This document shows positions 1-7,096 of a DNA stretch of 37,159 nucleotides, piece after piece. How positions within the stretch are numbered: the first letter of the stretch is position 1; every line of letters starts with the position of its first letter. Under the pieces are notes generated by a model, which saw only the letters and a list, made by a program, of their open reading frames with translations, searched no databases and was not told where the DNA came from. Source of the DNA: JACRDV01 sp024860865 [NCBI: Methanobacteriota archaeon] (GTDB taxonomy: Archaea; JACRDV01); NCBI GenBank assembly GCA_024860865.1, contig JACRDV010000029.1, forward strand, positions 1-37,159, given 5' to 3'. Position numbers and translations under genes: made by a program.

Positions 1-2
1 CG

Positions 3-74
3 AGTGCTTTGATCGGATTTGTTTCAATCGCTTTTGCATCCGCTATTGTACTCTATAGGAAACTCAAATATTAA
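3..74 (+). CDS. C-terminal membrane anchor of a protein truncated by the window edge
   Basis: The reading frame beginning at base 3 gives 23 residues and ends at TAA 72-74. The visible part is one hydrophobic helix (ALIGFVSIAFASAIVLY) followed by a basic tail (RKLKY). This is the usual layout of a C-terminal anchor on an extracytoplasmic protein. The octaheme cytochrome at 4028-5461 ends in the same way (AIVIGAISAIVVAILVGRK), so the truncated gene could be another anchored exported redox protein, but nothing else of it is visible. The function is unknown. Confidence 0.5.
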   Translation, partial: SALIGFVSIAFASAIVLYRKLKY

Positions 75-418
75 TATTAAATTAAAATAGATGAGAGGGA
101 TAAGCGCCTTCTCTTCTACCTTTTTTATTTCAAATTCTAAGATATTTTTGCATTAATAAGAAATATAGAAACTTTAGGTTTCATTAGGAATATTTAAATT
201 ATTCTCTCTTTTTTCTTTTTAAATTAACTTATTCTATATGAAGATAACTAAAAAAGAAATCCAATTATGCAATATTACAAATCATTTTAATTAATTTCGA
301 ATTATAAAAAATTTATTTGCATATCTAGCTATAAAATATTACTGTATTTTTATAACTAAAAAAATTAATCAACTAAAATAAATAATTTTTATATAAGTCT
401 CTAGTGAATAGAAATAGC
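75..418. other. AT-rich intergenic stretch, no gene seen
   Basis: About 340 bases of very AT-rich DNA separate the truncated upstream gene from the cytochrome. The first part has pyrimidine-rich runs (around 109-131 and 205-222) that could terminate the upstream transcript. No reading frame of reasonable length, tRNA or clear inverted repeat was found. The last 30 bases form the cytochrome promoter, listed separately. Confidence 0.5.
388..397 (+). promoter_or_regulatory. TATA box for a leaderless start at 419
   Basis: TTTATATAAG lies 22-31 bases before the ATG at 419, the normal archaeal distance from TATA box to transcription start. No ribosome-binding site precedes 419. Transcription would therefore begin at or next to that ATG, giving a leaderless mRNA. 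This makes 419, not the internal ATG at 490, the likely translation start. Confidence 0.5.
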
Positions 419-493
419 ATGCAAAAAAATAAAACTATTAAATTAGTCATCCTCGTTACAATTGTGGCAATATTATTTCTAGTAATTGGATGA
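419..493 (+). pseudogene. Lipoprotein signal peptide, out of frame with the cytochrome that follows
   Basis: The frame from ATG 419 encodes 24 residues, MQKNKTIKLVILVTIVAILF then LVIG, before TGA at 491-493. This is a basic N-terminus plus a hydrophobic core ending in V-I-G, exactly the first part of a lipobox. One extra base after TG (491-492) would turn the stop into a Cys codon and place the next codons (ATA AAC CCA) in the cytochrome frame, giving VIG-C-INPPP. Either the gene carries a 1-base deletion, or the base was lost in sequencing or assembly, or the frame is shifted during translation. The next in-frame codon is TAA, so reading TGA as selenocysteine would not help. Confidence 0.6.
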
Positions 494-696
494 TAAACCC
501 ACCACCAACTACAGAAGGAGAGATGCTATATAAAGAAAAATGTAGCAAGTGCCATGAGTTGAGGCCTCCTTTACGGCACACTGCTAACGAATGGCCGACT
601 ACTGTAGATAGAATGCAGTCCAAGGATCCTTTGTGGATTTCAGATACTGAGAAAGAGAAAATTCTAGCATATCTCCAAGCAAACGCGAGAAAATGA
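490..696 (+). CDS. Small monoheme cytochrome c (mature part of a likely lipoprotein)
   Basis: The 68-residue frame has one heme c motif, CSKCH at residues 18-22 (after EGEMLYKEK), the classic N-terminal position in class I cytochromes c. It has a possible axial Met in VDRMQSKDP and a C-terminal helix (DTEKEKILAYLQANAR). ATG 490 overlaps the stop of the preceding signal-peptide frame by four bases. Translated alone from 490 the protein would stay in the cytoplasm and could not receive heme by the usual extracytoplasmic route. The full gene is therefore best read as 419-696 with a frame break at 491. It probably carries electrons at the outer face of the membrane, perhaps with the octaheme cytochrome nearby; that partnership is inference. 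Confidence 0.7.
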   Translation: MINPPPTTEGEMLYKEKCSKCHELRPPLRHTANEWPTTVDRMQSKDPLWISDTEKEKILAYLQANARK

Positions 697-733
697 ATCG
701 TGTAAAAATTTTCATTTTAAGCTGTTTTCACTC

Positions 734-1252
734 TCATGCAATATAACTCATGCTAGACTTATCGAAATCAGGCACCATTTCAATATAAAGTTCTGGTTCT
801 TCTTGTGGCTGCCAGCCTAATTGCCAATCTAATGCTGGATATAATTTCTTGAAAAATTCTGTTGGATTTTTCGAAACTAGTGTAACTAAGTGGTTGGGAC
901 CAAACAAATCGAGAGCGATCTTGTATGCTATCTCCTCAGTTCTATTTTCATCGATATTTCCTAAGGAGTGAATATACTCATGGAGCAAAATATAGAACGC
1001 ATAAGGTTTAAAAAAAGAAGGATCCGCTTCATTGATTAACTTGAGAAGACTTTTATTCATAACAATAATATTTGATCCAACTGGATAAAATGCCCCAATA
1101 AAATAGCCTTTCCTAAAGCCTAGTTCGGCTAGACCTAGCGTTAGTCCAGCCCTTCCAAATCCGTAGATTTTCCGAACAGCATCCTTGACTATTTCAAAAA
1201 TATCCGCTAAACTACCCGCCTGATCGAGTCGCTCGGCGAATGACTTTACCAC
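734..1252 (-). CDS. HExxH putative metallopeptidase, 172 aa
   Basis: Residues 90-97 read LHEYIHSL, a zinc-peptidase HExxH motif (His91, Glu92, His95). Glu107 in NRTEEIAYKIA lies about 12 residues further on and could be the third ligand, as in short gluzincin-type proteins. No signal peptide or membrane helix is seen. The GTG start at 1252 has an AGGTGG ribosome site about six bases upstream. The gene is divergent from the HTH regulator at 1343 and shares its promoter region, which carries two copies of TTAACGNNGTTAA. On this strand one copy touches the TATA box and the other covers the expected start. The substrate is unknown. The HExxH motif alone does not prove peptidase activity. Confidence 0.6.
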   Translation of the reverse strand: MVKSFAERLDQAGSLADIFEIVKDAVRKIYGFGRAGLTLGLAELGFRKGYFIGAFYPVGSNIIVMNKSLLKLINEADPSFFKPYAFYILLHEYIHSLGNIDENRTEEIAYKIALDLFGPNHLVTLVSKNPTEFFKKLYPALDWQLGWQPQEEPELYIEMVPDFDKSSMSYIA

Positions 1253-1273
1253 TTAATCCACCTTTTTTGTTTT

Positions 1274-1329
1274 TTAACGCTGTTAAAAATAAAAAGGAAC
1301 AATATTATATATAAAGTTAACGCCGTTAA
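1274..1329. promoter_or_regulatory. Divergent promoter with paired palindromic operators
   Basis: Two 13-bp palindromes, TTAACGCTGTTAA (1274-1286) and TTAACGCCGTTAA (1317-1329), lie 43 bp apart, about four helical turns. A TATA element lies between them (TTTATATA on the minus strand, 1315-1308). Read leftward, the second site abuts the TATA box with one base between, and the first covers the expected start site of the HExxH gene. Read rightward, 1317-1329 sits just downstream of the TATA element, near the expected start of the HTH gene, so that gene may regulate itself. The block 1308-1329, read on the minus strand, is identical over 22 bases to 1844-1865. Confidence 0.7.
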
Positions 1330-1342
1330 ACATGGTGATAAT

Positions 1343-1735
1343 TTGAAACCTCCATGTATGGTCGTTGTTACACAAATTTTACCTGCAATCAGAGTTATGG
1401 TGGCAAGAGAGTTAGTATACAACCATGGCTTAAAGCCAATAGAAGCCGCAGTCAAAATGGATGTTACGCCAGCGGCTATAACCCAGTATATTAAAGGTCT
1501 CCGAGGAAAATACCCGATAGAAACGATTGAGAAATCCAGAAAAGCAAAGAAAATTATATCAGAATTAACTATTGAGCTTGTAAAGGATGAAGTAGACATT
1601 ATATTTGTTTTAAATATGTTATGCAAAGCTTGCAAAGCCATTAGTTCTGAAGGCCTTCTTTGTGATCTACATAAAGAGCTAATGTTAAGTCTTAGAAAGC
1701 ACAAATGCAAAATTTGCCCCATGCTTATAAGGTAG
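1343..1735 (+). CDS. Cys-rich HTH transcriptional regulator, 130 aa
   Basis: Residues about 17-58 form an HTH domain (ARELVYNHGLKPIEAAVKMD, then TPAAITQYIKGLRG). The C-terminal half has five cysteines: Cys94 and Cys97 (CKAC), Cys107, and Cys122 and Cys125 (CKIC). They could bind an Fe-S cluster or a metal. The architecture resembles archaeal HTH regulators of the COG2522 type. The chosen start is TTG 1343, preceded by GGTGAT at 1334-1339; an in-frame ATG lies five codons further on. The gene lies against paired operators, so autoregulation is likely. It is the best candidate to bind the TTAACGNNGTTAA sites at 1.3, 1.85 and 8.5 kb. That link, and redox or metal sensing, are inference. Confidence 0.75.
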   Translation: MKPPCMVVVTQILPAIRVMVARELVYNHGLKPIEAAVKMDVTPAAITQYIKGLRGKYPIETIEKSRKAKKIISELTIELVKDEVDIIFVLNMLCKACKAISSEGLLCDLHKELMLSLRKHKCKICPMLIR

Positions 1736-1843
1736 AAATCTTTTAATTGCTAAATTAACCCAAGAATTCGATCTTGTATTTTTATGGAATTTTGTATTTT
1801 TAAAAAAAATTCTTTTATATTTATAATAACTTGTTTATTAAAT

Positions 1844-1899
1844 TTAACGGCGTTAACTTTATATACATTTTTAGAGTAAATTATTTTTAACAGCGTTAA
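1844..1899 (+). promoter_or_regulatory. Promoter of the 552-aa gene with paired operators
   Basis: TTAACGGCGTTAA (1844-1856) is followed after one base by the TATA box TTTATATA (1858-1865). A second palindrome TTAACAGCGTTAA (1887-1899) covers the expected transcription start. Repeat spacing is 43 bp, the same as at 1274-1329. The sequence around the second site (1885-1903) also matches the minus strand around 1274-1286. The conserved geometry argues for a dimer or tetramer bound on one face of the DNA, blocking TBP and the start site. Confidence 0.7.
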
Positions 1900-1911
1900 A
1901 AAGTAATAAAT

Positions 1912-3570
1912 ATGCCCGATAAAATCTATTTAAAAGGCTTTCCAGAAATCATGAGATTTAAACTAACAGATGATGTTCGCAATGAGATTTTTGCTGAAGC
2001 ATTTGAAAAAATGAGAGAGCAATATTTAGACGTGAGTGATTTATTAACAAATGAATCCTCAAATCACACCTTATATGGCCAATCTATACACGAGTTTGTT
2101 TTTGGAAGATTTGAAGGTAGAATTTTAAAAGTGTTAGAAGAAGCGCCTTCAACCGGCATTGAAATAGTCCAAAAAACAGGACTATCTCCAAATACTTTTC
2201 GCCATAAAATTGCAGAATTGAAAAGAAAGGGAATGATCGAACGAAGAAATGGCAAATATGGATTTATAAAGAATCCATTCGATCTAATTAAGTTCTCAGA
2301 AATAGGAAAAACTGGCAGCTTAGCACCTACACAACGTAGAAAAAAATTTCTTTCTAAAAATGATGTTAAACTTGCGATATATCTGTGGCCAAAATATAGA
2401 AAAGCATGTGCTGAGGTAGGTATCAGTCCTCTAGTCTCAAAATACGCAATAACTTATCATAATATTTTCTGTCTTGCTAATGCTATCAAAAAGTGGAGAA
2501 AAGGAAAAAACGCAACTCCAAAATGGGCCCTGATAGCATTAACAGACCTAACTCAAAAAGCAAATGAATTAAATGAGGAAGGTATAATCCAGAGCTATTG
2601 TTTGCCGGCAAGTACTCCTATAATTCCTTTTTATAATGGAAAATACAAAATTCCAATCGAAGCTGGAGAAGATTTAGACATAATAGCTATCAAACTATTG
2701 GCAAAAGGTTCAGCAAATGGAACAACTTATAACCATAAAAATAAGGAAAAATTTTTTGAAAGACTTCATGATCTTTTTGGATTTTTTGAAACTAAAAGAA
2801 ATAAAGGAGTTCCAACAACAATTCTGGAGATAATTAAAAAGCACTATAATATTCAAAATTTTGATAAAAAAGAAGCTAAAATTCCTTTAATAATAACTGA
2901 AAAATTAGAGAAATTAAAAGGCTACGAAAAGATAAAATATGAACTGAATTTATTAAAGGGAATAACCGAGCTGAGCAGCAACTATAAGGGATATTTTGAT
3001 CTAACATCTCAATCAAAGGATTTTCTAATTGGCGTATCTAAAATCGTGGAAGATTTAGGATTAGGAAAACTAACTATAATGAAAAAATTAAATAGACCTC
3101 ATTATCGATGTATGATTCCTTCTAAGAAAATTAATTTGCTACAACAAAAGGAGTTGCAATTGAAGAAATTATATGAAAACATAGAGCGAATATATCCAGA
3201 CTTTGAAATTTGGAATAAAATACCCTTAAACACAATAATAGAAAGAGCAAGGAGAAAAGACGTATTAAAATTAACACCAATAGAAGTTTTGCAACAATCC
3301 TGCAAAGAAGAGCTTTCCGATTATCTAGGTTTGATTTTAGATAGCATTAAGCGAAACACGAATAAATATATCCATAATTTTCTAGGAAAAAAGATAAACA
3401 CCTTAGAACTCCAAAAAGAAATGACAAATTATTACTGGAATAACAAAAAAATACCAAGCGCTAGAAGCGTAAAAGAATATCTGAATATGATTGAAACTAC
3501 TGGAGCAAGTGTAGATTCTGAAAAAACTTTATCTCGTTTAGGTTCTTCTTCAAATTTATTAAAACTTTAA
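1912..3570 (+). CDS. Unknown 552-aa protein with a winged-helix domain
   Basis: Family not recognised. Residues about 66-120 look like a winged helix-turn-helix (GRILKVLEEAPSTGIEIVQK, LSPNTFRHKIAELKRKG, then a wing ending KYGFIKNP). The rest is Lys-rich, mostly helical and has no membrane segment, signal peptide or obvious catalytic motif. A possible second helix-turn-helix lies near residues 490-525 (MTNYYWNNKKIPSARSVKEY). The ATG start at 1912 follows the expected transcription start by about 20 bases and lacks a strong ribosome site. The promoter carries the same paired operators as the HExxH/HTH pair upstream, so these genes probably form one regulon. A DNA-binding role is likely; anything more would be guesswork. 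Confidence 0.6.
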   Translation: MPDKIYLKGFPEIMRFKLTDDVRNEIFAEAFEKMREQYLDVSDLLTNESSNHTLYGQSIHEFVFGRFEGRILKVLEEAPSTGIEIVQKTGLSPNTFRHKIAELKRKGMIERRNGKYGFIKNPFDLIKFSEIGKTGSLAPTQRRKKFLSKNDVKLAIYLWPKYRKACAEVGISPLVSKYAITYHNIFCLANAIKKWRKGKNATPKWALIALTDLTQKANELNEEGIIQSYCLPASTPIIPFYNGKYKIPIEAGEDLDIIAIKLLAKGSANGTTYNHKNKEKFFERLHDLFGFFETKRNKGVPTTILEIIKKHYNIQNFDKKEAKIPLIITEKLEKLKGYEKIKYELNLLKGITELSSNYKGYFDLTSQSKDFLIGVSKIVEDLGLGKLTIMKKLNRPHYRCMIPSKKINLLQQKELQLKKLYENIERIYPDFEIWNKIPLNTIIERARRKDVLKLTPIEVLQQSCKEELSDYLGLILDSIKRNTNKYIHNFLGKKINTLELQKEMTNYYWNNKKIPSARSVKEYLNMIETTGASVDSEKTLSRLGSSSNLLKL

Positions 3571-3716
3571 AATATATGCAATGCTTGAGTTATCATGTTA
3601 ACTTTTTATGAGTCTCTAAAATCAAACAGAATAAGCAATTTGGACAGCAAGTTTCTTTTCTATAAGGACCATAAAAAATATATTATACTTCGATGATGTT
3701 TTTTGGAGTGATTAAA

Positions 3717-3947
3717 ATGCCATTTTTAGTAAGGATTAACCATGAAACTTGTAATGGGAACGGAGAATGCTTTAATAGTTGCCCAGCGGGCGTTTTTGAG
3801 GCATCTCACGATGGAAAGTGTTGGGTTGGCGGAGAGAAGTCAATGGAAGGAAATCTTCAGAAAGGCAGTAACGAAGATCTATGTGTAGGGTGTTTGGTTT
3901 GTGTAGAAGTATGCCCAACTAAATCCATCACGGTGACTGAAAAATAA
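3717..3947 (+). CDS. Dicluster (7Fe-type) ferredoxin
   Basis: This 76-residue protein has two cluster motifs. The first, CNGNGECFNSCP, has Asn where the second Cys of a 4Fe-4S motif would stand, as in archaeal ferredoxins that have Asp there (CxxDGxCxxxCP) and hold a 3Fe-4S cluster. The second, CVGCLVCVEVCP, is a complete 4Fe-4S motif. Archaeal 7Fe ferredoxins carry low-potential electrons between oxidoreductases in the cytoplasm. The start at 3717 is preferred over ATG 3693 because GGAGTGAT (3705-3712) lies just before it and the protein then begins MPFLVRINHETC, as expected. The gene is convergent with the octaheme cytochrome. Confidence 0.85.
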   Translation: MPFLVRINHETCNGNGECFNSCPAGVFEASHDGKCWVGGEKSMEGNLQKGSNEDLCVGCLVCVEVCPTKSITVTEK

Positions 3948-4027
3948 CTGTACAAACAGAAAAATATTTTTCCTAATTTTTTATTTTTGGATTTTAGGCA
4001 AAGCAAATAAAAATAAAAAAGGAGACT

Positions 4028-5461
4028 CTAACCAGTTTTTCTTCCTACAAGGATTGCTACTACAATTGCACTTATTGCTCCTATTACTATAGCTGCTATT
4101 GACAATGGATATGCTGCCGCAGCCTGTTTAACCCTTGTTTCTATTGCTGCCCCCTCTCTGATTTTTTTAGCCTCATCTTTTATGAAGTTTAGAGATGTTT
4201 TCATTGGCGCCCAGCCATACCAGTGCATATAGTCAGGGTTCATGTGAAAAGCTCCTTGGAAAGTTCTCATTCGGTGCTCTAGAAACATTCCGTAGAGTTC
4301 TTGTTCAATGGGAGATGGAGCTTCGTAAAATGTTAGCAAATCTGGATAGGCATATGCATAGTCCTTTGGCTTGGAAAGCAATCCATCTTTGTATAATTCA
4401 GCAACAGTGGATATGCCTTCAGCCATCAGAGCATCAGCTTGTTTTATGATAGCGTCTGCATTCTCTAGATTTTGCTTAGCATAATTTGCTGAATGGCATT
4501 GACCACAAACATTTAGCATAGCCTCCCTTTGGGCCTGCCATTCTTCTGCCGTTAATCTCGCAACCTTTCCAGCTTTAACCACATCCAGCCTTGCTGTAGG
4601 TTTCCCATCTGGGTCCAATACACCTGTTCCCTTAAGAATTATTGTTCTATAAGACATCCACTCCGAATCAGGTTCTGGTAACCTCACAGCTAAAAAGCCC
4701 CAAGATGTGATTACTTTATGGTTGCCATTTGTCATATGGCAGATTTGGCATGTCGGTGCTGGATATGGATTTTCGCTGAGGTGTTTGTTCCAGTCCCATG
4801 TATCACCTTGCATTGCATAAATTACACCGTGCTTAGAGGTCGAATACATTTCCCATTGAGGGTGATTAAAACCCATGTGGCATGGCAAACATGCTTCAGG
4901 TCTTCTTGCTTCAGCCGTGGAGAATTTATGTCTGGTATGACATGAATCGCAACTACCCATGCCATATCTATACTCTGGTATTCCTGTTTTATTCTTTGAT
5001 CCCATTTTGTGGCATCCTCCACAGCCTTTTTGACCTCCTATTATTGGCTTAGCTTGATGTGTAGTCCCCGGCATTGCATTCATGGCAATCCATGCGAGCG
5101 CGTGCTTACCCTCATTGAATTCTACTACCTTTGGAGCATGGCAAGCATCGCATGTATCTGGCGTCGGCATCTTTGCCTTTGTAAAATCAGCAGCTGAGGT
5201 ATGTTCTGACCCGTGGCAATTTTCACAGCTAATTTGCGATAAACCTCCAGCCATCTTGCTAGCTGTTGGATTCTGTATCCCAGGTGTTCCCATTGCGCCA
5301 CTTTGAAAGGCATCAACAATTTTTGGAGTTATTGTTTTATGGCATGCTATACATGGCGACTCTTCTGCAACTACTTGGGTAGTAATTCCTATTAAGAATA
5401 AAAGTGTCGTTAAAAACGTTACAATTAAAATTTTATTTGAAATTATATTTTCACTTCTCAT
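4028..5461 (-). CDS. Octaheme cytochrome c, hydroxylamine-oxidoreductase (HAO) type, membrane anchored
   Basis: Eight CxxCH heme motifs lie at residues 37, 79, 104, 147, 171, 191, 238 and 319. A signal peptide occupies about residues 10-32 and a C-terminal membrane helix about 451-472. Eight hemes with CLPCHMGFNHPQWEMYSTSK and the later MNPDYMHWYGWAPM segment point to the HAO-like octaheme family, whose members oxidise or reduce hydroxylamine, NO, nitrite or hydrazine. True HAO cross-links a late Tyr to the catalytic heme 4. Tyr411 and Tyr415 are candidates, but I cannot assign one without an alignment, so the direction of catalysis is open. The protein would act outside the membrane, tethered by its C-terminus. 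No cytochrome c maturation genes are in the window. ATG 5461 is leaderless or nearly so, with TTTAAAT about 25 bases upstream. Confidence 0.8.
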   Translation of the reverse strand: MRSENIISNKILIVTFLTTLLFLIGITTQVVAEESPCIACHKTITPKIVDAFQSGAMGTPGIQNPTASKMAGGLSQISCENCHGSEHTSAADFTKAKMPTPDTCDACHAPKVVEFNEGKHALAWIAMNAMPGTTHQAKPIIGGQKGCGGCHKMGSKNKTGIPEYRYGMGSCDSCHTRHKFSTAEARRPEACLPCHMGFNHPQWEMYSTSKHGVIYAMQGDTWDWNKHLSENPYPAPTCQICHMTNGNHKVITSWGFLAVRLPEPDSEWMSYRTIILKGTGVLDPDGKPTARLDVVKAGKVARLTAEEWQAQREAMLNVCGQCHSANYAKQNLENADAIIKQADALMAEGISTVAELYKDGLLSKPKDYAYAYPDLLTFYEAPSPIEQELYGMFLEHRMRTFQGAFHMNPDYMHWYGWAPMKTSLNFIKDEAKKIREGAAIETRVKQAAAAYPLSIAAIVIGAISAIVVAILVGRKTG

Positions 5462-5593
5462 TTACAGGCAATATATAATTCTAAGATTTAAATCATTCGA
5501 ATTTTAACCGTTTGGGCAGGGCAACTGGTATTAATATGGCTTTACGCCTGAATAAAAACCGATTTAAAGCGCATAGAAGAAATGCTGCAAAAT

Positions 5594-5639
5594 TTTATAA
5601 ACCACTGCTAAAGAATTACTGCTAATAAATGTTAGGAGG
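5594..5639 (+). promoter_or_regulatory. trpB2 promoter and ribosome-binding site
   Basis: TATA-like TTTATAAA (5594-5601) is followed by two direct copies of ACTGCTAA (5603-5610 and 5618-5625) near the expected start, then AGGAGG at 5634-5639. The ribosome site fits ATG 5647 (seven bases away) and excludes the in-frame ATG 5629, which lies before it. The repeated octamer could be an operator, but two copies are weak evidence. Confidence 0.4.
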
Positions 5640-5646
5640 ATATGAT

Positions 5647-7032
5647 ATGTACATAAAAGTACTGTTAGATGAAGATGAAATACCTAAGCAATGGTATAAT
5701 ATTCAGCCTGATCTTCCAAAACCATTACCACCTCCAATTAACCCAGCAACAAAAGAACCGATAGATCCTAAGGCATTAGAAAGAGTATTTGCGAAAGAGC
5801 TCGTAAGGCAAGAAGTAAGTCAGGATAGATGGATAAATATTCCAGAGGAAGTTAGAGATGTCTGGATGGCATGGAGGCCAACTCCATTCTATAGAGCTGT
5901 TAAACTTGAAAAAGCTCTAGGAACACCTGCAAAAATTTACTATAAGTATGAAGGCGTCAGTCCTCCAGGTAGTCATAAACCAAACACAGCAGTAGCACAA
6001 GCCTGGTATAACATGAAAGAAGGCGTTAAAAGGTTAACAACAGAGACAGGGGCTGGCCAATGGGGTTCTGCTTTATCTTTTGGCTGTTCAACTTTTGGTT
6101 TAAAATCAACAGTGTACATGGTAAAAGTTAGCTACCATCAAAAGCCCTATAGGAGAACTATGATGCAAACTTGGGGCGCTGAGGTGTTTCCAAGTCCCAG
6201 CGATAGAACTCAAACTGGGAAGAAAATATTGCAACAAGATCCAGATAATCCAGGTAGTCTTGGAATATCTATAAGCGAAGCTGTTGAGGATGCAGTAACA
6301 CATGAGGACACTAAGTATACATTAGGAAGTGTCGTGAATCATGTTCTTATGCACCAAACGATAATAGGTATAGAAACTGAAAAGCAATTTGAAATTGTAG
6401 ATGATTATCCCGATACGATTATTGGGTGTGTAGGTGGAGGGAGCAGTTTTTCTGGACTATTTTGGCCATTTTATTACGATAAAGTTTCTAAGAAAGCTCC
6501 GAAAGAAGCGGAATTTATTGCAGTCGAACCAACGGCATGCCCTAGCTTGACCAGAGGCAGTTATACGTATGATCACGGGGATACTGCTAGGTTTATCCCT
6601 CTAGTTAAAATGCATACTCTTGGCCACGATTTTGTTCCTGCCCCAATACATGCTGGAGGTCTAAGATATCATGGAGATGCTCCAACGCTATGCTTGCTAG
6701 TCAATGAAAAAAGGGTAAAAGCAAGGGCATACAATCAAGTTGAAGTTTTTGAAGCTGCCGTACTGTTTGCAAAGACCGAAGGAATAATACCCGCTCCTGA
6801 ACCTGCGCACGCTATAAAGGCAGTAATTGATGAAGCAATCAAGTGCAAAGAAACAGGTGAGGAAAAAACAATACTTTTCCTTTTGTGCGGGCATGGATAC
6901 TTTGACATGAAAGCTTACGAGGATTTCTTTGAAGGCAAGTTACTTCCTTATGAATATCCCGAAGAAAAAATTAAGGAATCATTAAGAAGGTTAAAAGAGC
7001 TCTATCCTTGGGCAGAAAAACTTCCATACTAA
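5647..7032 (+). CDS. trpB2: Tryptophan synthase beta chain, TrpB2 type
   Basis: The 461-residue PLP enzyme joins indole and L-serine to give tryptophan. The PLP lysine is in [13 protein letters not shown], the phosphate-binding loop is [10 protein letters not shown], and EPAHAIKA is near the C-terminus. Extra N-terminal residues ([18 protein letters not shown]) and total length mark the long TrpB2 class common in archaea, rather than TrpB1 that pairs tightly with TrpA. There is no trpA or other trp gene here, in keeping with the stand-alone genes usual for TrpB2, which may salvage indole. The start is set by AGGAGG at 5634-5639. A T-rich run after the stop suggests a single-gene transcript. 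Confidence 0.92.
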   Translation: MYIKVLLDEDEIPKQWYNIQPDLPKPLPPPINPATKEPIDPKALERVFAKELVRQEVSQDRWINIPEEVRDVWMAWRPTPFYRAVKLEKALGTPAKIYYKYEGVSPPGSHKPNTAVAQAWYNMKEGVKRLTTETGAGQWGSALSFGCSTFGLKSTVYMVKVSYHQKPYRRTMMQTWGAEVFPSPSDRTQTGKKILQQDPDNPGSLGISISEAVEDAVTHEDTKYTLGSVVNHVLMHQTIIGIETEKQFEIVDDYPDTIIGCVGGGSSFSGLFWPFYYDKVSKKAPKEAEFIAVEPTACPSLTRGSYTYDHGDTARFIPLVKMHTLGHDFVPAPIHAGGLRYHGDAPTLCLLVNEKRVKARAYNQVEVFEAAVLFAKTEGIIPAPEPAHAIKAVIDEAIKCKETGEEKTILFLLCGHGYFDMKAYEDFFEGKLLPYEYPEEKIKESLRRLKELYPWAEKLPY

Positions 7033-7034
7033 CC

Positions 7035-7048
7035 TTTTTTCTTTTTTA
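7035..7048 (+). terminator. Oligo-T terminator after trpB2
   Basis: A run of Ts broken by one C (TTTTTTCTTTTTT) starts just after the trpB2 stop. Archaeal RNA polymerase stops at such U-rich tracts without needing a hairpin. Confidence 0.45.
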
Positions 7049-7096
7049 TTAAATGTAGTAAATAATATAAGATTGCTCAATAGAGAATTCCTTCTT

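Noticed and set aside
491-496. TGA at the end of the signal-peptide frame as a selenocysteine codon
   Set aside because: The following in-frame codon is TAA, so readthrough gives nothing. Only a frame change joins the signal to the cytochrome.
1246-1722. 158-codon frame on the minus strand opposite the HTH regulator
   Set aside because: It is antisense to a well-supported HTH/Cys protein, hydrophobic by virtue of the opposite strand's codons, and has no homology that I can see.
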